Origin: JBJXFK01 sp046155505
Lineage (GTDB): Bacteria; Planctomycetota; Phycisphaerae; UBA1845; Fen-1342
Assembly (NCBI GenBank): GCA_046155505.1
Contig: JBJXFK010000338.1
Location: 1 to 13,824, forward strand
Length of the DNA stretch: 13,824 nucleotides
Reading direction: 5' to 3'
Shown here in pieces: positions 11,516 through 13,824 of this stretch. The position numbers and the translations under genes were made by a program. Below the pieces are notes generated by a model. That model saw only the letters and a list, made by a program, of their open reading frames with translations, was not told the origin of the DNA and did no database searches. Within the stretch, counting starts at the first letter, position 1. Each line of letters opens with the position of its first letter.

Positions 11516-13055
11516 GGGATTCCTCAGTTAGCTCGACTTCGATCCGCCGATCCAGCGCTCGCGCCAGGAGCGATGACTTCCGCTGCGCCGCCCAGATTTC
11601 CACCTCGGCGTCGCCGCGTGCGACGACGCACAACCGCACCTTCTTGGGCGTCACCTCGCACGAGAGGGACTCGACCACCTGCGCGTGCCGACGTTCCAGT
11701 CCCTCGGCGACACGCAGAATCCCCGCATGCAGCGTCACCATCCGCTGCTGCACCGGCGTCAGCGCGGCATACTCGTGATGCCGCGGCTTGGGCTTGGCCT
11801 TGCGATGAAACCGCGCGATGATCGCCATCAGGTCGACCTCCTCGTTCGAGAAGCCGAGGAGATCGCCGTGGCGAATGATATAGTGGCTATGCTGTTCGTG
11901 CCGCTCGAAACTGATATGTCTTCCGACATCGTGCATGAGAGCGGTGTAATCGAGCAACATGCGTTCGCTGTCGCCGAAACGGTGAATCGTGCGCGTCCCG
12001 TCAAAAAGCTGCAAAGAAAGCGTTGAGATCAGTCGCGAGTGCTCGTTGTCCTGTCCGCATCGCCGCAGCAGCCCCATCACGCTCTGGCGGCGAATGTCGG
12101 TTTGTCGAGCAGAGCCGGTTCGCTTGCCGTTGGACTTCTCGATGGCCTCGATCACCAATCCTTCGCGCACGCTGGAATCGCAAAGCTTGATGCTCTCGGC
12201 TTCGGCCATTTCGAGCAGGCGCACGAGCAAGAGTCCGCCGATGTGTACCGTGTCGGTGCGTTCAAAGTCGATGCCGGGCACGCGGTTGCGTTCATCCGCG
12301 TCCATGCCGGCCAGTTCCTCGGTCTTCTGTCTCAACTCGCTGAGCGGCACGATACGCCCGTGCGGCGAAATCCAGCGCTCGTTCCCGCGCGCCAGATGCA
12401 CGGCAAGCCCGAGGCCCAGAATTGTGCCCGACGTGCCGACGCACAGCTCAAAGCCGGCGTCGTGCGCCTTGCGCAGCGCCGCGCTCGCTTCGGCCTCAAT
12501 CAGCTTGTCGAGTTGTCGTCGCTGCTCGCGCGTCAGCGGATCGTCCTCGCCGATGCGGTCGCGCAGCCGCTGCACACCCAGCGCGAGACTGGCCGCGAAA
12601 GTTACCTTCGACGCGTCGCCGACCACCACTTCGACACTGCCGCCGCCGATGTCGAGACACAGCGCACGTTTGCCAGCGAGGTCAATCGCGCTGCGCACCG
12701 CGGTGTGAATCAGCCGCGCTTCCTCGATACCGCTGATCGTGCGCGGCACGATTCCCGTGCGGCGTTTCACCTCGGCCAGAAAGGCATCGCCATTGGCGGC
12801 TTCGCGCACGGCGCTGGTCGCGACGGCGATGATCTGCTCGACGCGATGGTGATCGATGATCTTGCGAAATTTGACGAGCGAATCGACGCCGGCGGCAAAG
12901 GCGTCATCGGTCAGTCGGCTGTTCCGAAACGCGCCGGCCCCGAGTTTGACCATGTCCTTTTCGCGATCAACGACCTCGATCACCTGATCGCCGCCATGCC
13001 GGACGACGACCATGTGAATCGAGTTGCTGCCGATGTCGATCGCGGCCAGTTTCAT
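11508..13055 (-). CDS. ppx: Ppx/GppA-family phosphatase with C-terminal HD domain
   Basis: 515 residues, standard length for the two-module form. Residues 1-305 are an exopolyphosphatase/guanosine-pentaphosphate phosphatase (ASKHA fold). Motifs: AAIDIGSNSIHMVVV (phosphate 1), VATSAVREAANGDAF, SGIEEARLI (catalytic Glu about 111-112), LCLDIGGGSVEVVV (phosphate 2), CVGTSGTILGL. Residues about 325-515 carry an HD domain: EHS (His339), LMHDVGRHISF (H375-D376), and HSHYIIRH. Enzymes of this family hydrolyse polyphosphate ends or pppGpp; sequence does not decide between them. ATG is at 13053-13055 with GGTGG just upstream. It is the first gene of an overlapping run with the two kinases, so a shared phosphate or nucleotide function is likely. 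The region upstream holds an AG-rich repeat rather than a clear promoter. Confidence 0.9.
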   Translation of the reverse strand: MKLAAIDIGSNSIHMVVVRHGGDQVIEVVDREKDMVKLGAGAFRNSRLTDDAFAAGVDSLVKFRKIIDHHRVEQIIAVATSAVREAANGDAFLAEVKRRTGIVPRTISGIEEARLIHTAVRSAIDLAGKRALCLDIGGGSVEVVVGDASKVTFAASLALGVQRLRDRIGEDDPLTREQRRQLDKLIEAEASAALRKAHDAGFELCVGTSGTILGLGLAVHLARGNERWISPHGRIVPLSELRQKTEELAGMDADERNRVPGIDFERTDTVHIGGLLLVRLLEMAEAESIKLCDSSVREGLVIEAIEKSNGKRTGSARQTDIRRQSVMGLLRRCGQDNEHSRLISTLSLQLFDGTRTIHRFGDSERMLLDYTALMHDVGRHISFERHEQHSHYIIRHGDLLGFSNEEVDLMAIIARFHRKAKPKPRHHEYAALTPVQQRMVTLHAGILRVAEGLERRHAQVVESLSCEVTPKKVRLCVVARGDAEVEIWAAQRKSSLLARALDRRIEVELTEESRV

Positions 13056-13079
13056 TGCGCCACCGAGAGGATGCGTTTG

Positions 13080-13127
13080 CCACAGAGGGCACGGAGGGCA
13101 CAGAGAGAAGAGAGAAAAAAAGAGAAA
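13080..13127. repeat. AG-rich dispersed repeat of the CACAGAGGGCACGGAGG type
   Basis: CACAGAGGGCACGGAGGGCACAGAG is followed by AGA/GAGAAA units, strongly purine-skewed and nothing like the flanking coding sequence. From memory this module occurs repeatedly in planctomycete and other environmental genomes. A frame through it encodes His-Arg-Gly-His... which is a known source of spurious hypothetical proteins. It lies between the protease stop and the Ppx start, next to a GAGCACT heptamer (13133-13139) also found at 9276-9289. Confidence 0.8.
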
Positions 13128-13146
13128 CAGCAGAGCACTGAATTAT

Positions 13147-13824
13147 CTAGCCGCCGGCACCGGCGTTGGTCATATCCAATTGCCACATGAAGAATGTCAG
13201 ATAGTCGAGCTGATCATCGATCGTCTTGCTCAGCGGCTTGCCTGCGCCGTGACCGGCTTTGCGTTCGACGTGCAGCAGGATCGGGTGAACGCCGCCGGTT
13301 GAGGCTTGCAACAGCGCCGCCATCTTTCGGGCGTGCAGCGGATCGACGCGCGAATCGCTCTCGGCGGTCGTGATCAGAAACGCCGGGTACTTTTCGCCCT
13401 TCTTCACGCGATGGTACGGCGAATACGCATGCAGCCACTTGAATTGCTCGGCGTCGTCGCTGCTGCCGTACTCGCTGATCCAGAGCCGCGCGATCGAGAA
13501 TTTGTGATAGCGAATCATGTCGAGCAGCGGCACCGCGCAATGTGCCGCTCGAAAGAGATCGGGCCGCTGTGTGATCATCGCGCCCATCAGCAGGCCGCCG
13601 TTGCTCCCGCCGCGCAACGCGAGCCGCTCGGGCTTCGTGTACTTGTCCGCAATCAGCTTCTCGCAGCAAGCGATCATGTCGTCATAGACGTTTTGCTTCT
13701 TGTCGAGCCGCCCGTCCTCGTGCCATGCCCGACCAAATTCGCCGCCGCCGCGCAGGCAAGCCGTCGCCCACACGCCGCCCGCGTCGAGCCAGGCGAACCG
13801 CGCCTGGGCAAATTGCGGCCGCAT
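13147..13824 (-). CDS. Prolyl oligopeptidase family serine peptidase, C-terminal part
   Basis: Partial gene; its start lies beyond the right edge, and the 225 codons seen are the alpha/beta-hydrolase catalytic domain of S9A prolyl oligopeptidase. Motifs, numbered from the first codon seen: ACLRGGGEFGRAWHEDG; ALRGGSNGGLLMGA with nucleophile Ser74; AESDSRVDPLHARKM, where Asp157 is the expected acid; and RKAGHGAGKP with catalytic His192. The order Ser-Asp-His and the spacing are normal, so the enzyme is probably active; it cleaves short proline-containing peptides, often periplasmic. Any signal peptide would be in the missing part. The 3' end is complete: TAG at 13147-13149. The beta-propeller half is not in the window. 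Confidence 0.9.
   Translation of the reverse strand: MRPQFAQARFAWLDAGGVWATACLRGGGEFGRAWHEDGRLDKKQNVYDDMIACCEKLIADKYTKPERLALRGGSNGGLLMGAMITQRPDLFRAAHCAVPLLDMIRYHKFSIARLWISEYGSSDDAEQFKWLHAYSPYHRVKKGEKYPAFLITTAESDSRVDPLHARKMAALLQASTGGVHPILLHVERKAGHGAGKPLSKTIDDQLDYLTFFMWQLDMTNAGAGG

Noticed and set aside
12039..13190. 383-codon plus-strand open frame
   Set aside because: Antisense to the Ppx/GppA gene, whose motifs are unambiguous; the frame continues into the AG-rich repeat.
13024..13302. 92-codon plus-strand frame with HRGHGGHREKREKKR
   Set aside because: Translation of the AG-rich dispersed repeat, antisense to two real gene ends.

Overview
The window looks like a GC-rich chromosome segment from the Planctomycetota, most likely a Phycisphaerae-type lineage. 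That placement is inference. It rests on a secreted sugar-dehydrogenase-like protein ending in a dockerin-like EF-hand pair, a PEP-CTERM exosortase substrate, a sugar-ABC solute-binding protein fused to its own permease, several lipoproteins, and intergenic spaces filled with short dispersed-repeat modules. No rRNA, tRNA, CRISPR array, integrase or transposase was seen.

Layout. (1) 4-1301, minus strand: two overlapping genes for paralogous lipoproteins of unknown function. (2) 1475-2986, minus: a secreted PQQ-type glucose/sorbosone dehydrogenase-like beta-propeller with a C-terminal dockerin-like pair. It is divergent from (3) 3181-3876, plus: a PEP-CTERM protein. (4) 3891-3969: a REP/BIME-like double palindrome. 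(5) 4026-4415, plus: a small retropepsin-like protease, followed by a strong hairpin. (6) 4549-5181, plus: a hypothetical lipoprotein. (7) 5448-9214, plus: a carbohydrate ABC importer, made of an SBP-MalF fusion and a MalG-type permease. Between the two lies a four-helix-bundle (S23/IVP-like) gene bracketed by inverted arrays of a 7-bp repeat. (8) 9296-9814, minus: a SixA-type phosphohistidine phosphatase. (9) 9815-10136: an intergenic block built from dispersed palindromic repeats, including a 51-bp near-perfect direct duplication. (10) 10137-13055, minus: an overlapping operon of a Ppx/GppA-HD phosphatase and two tandem thymidylate-kinase-like P-loop proteins. (11) 13147-13824, minus: the catalytic end of a prolyl oligopeptidase whose start lies outside the window.

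How the genes work together. The importer would bring in an oligosaccharide or sugar, using an ATPase encoded elsewhere (none is present here). The dehydrogenase-like protein and the PEP-CTERM protein are exported and belong to the cell envelope. The Ppx-kinase-kinase operon is the most coherent unexplained unit. The two kinases lack the canonical dTMP-binding loop, and the second has Arg in place of the Walker A Lys. Together this suggests a specialised kinase pair working with a polyphosphate or (p)ppGpp phosphatase rather than two housekeeping Tmk enzymes.

The most unusual structures are the four-helix-bundle gene framed by inverted 7-bp arrays inside a transporter operon, and the kinase pair beside Ppx.
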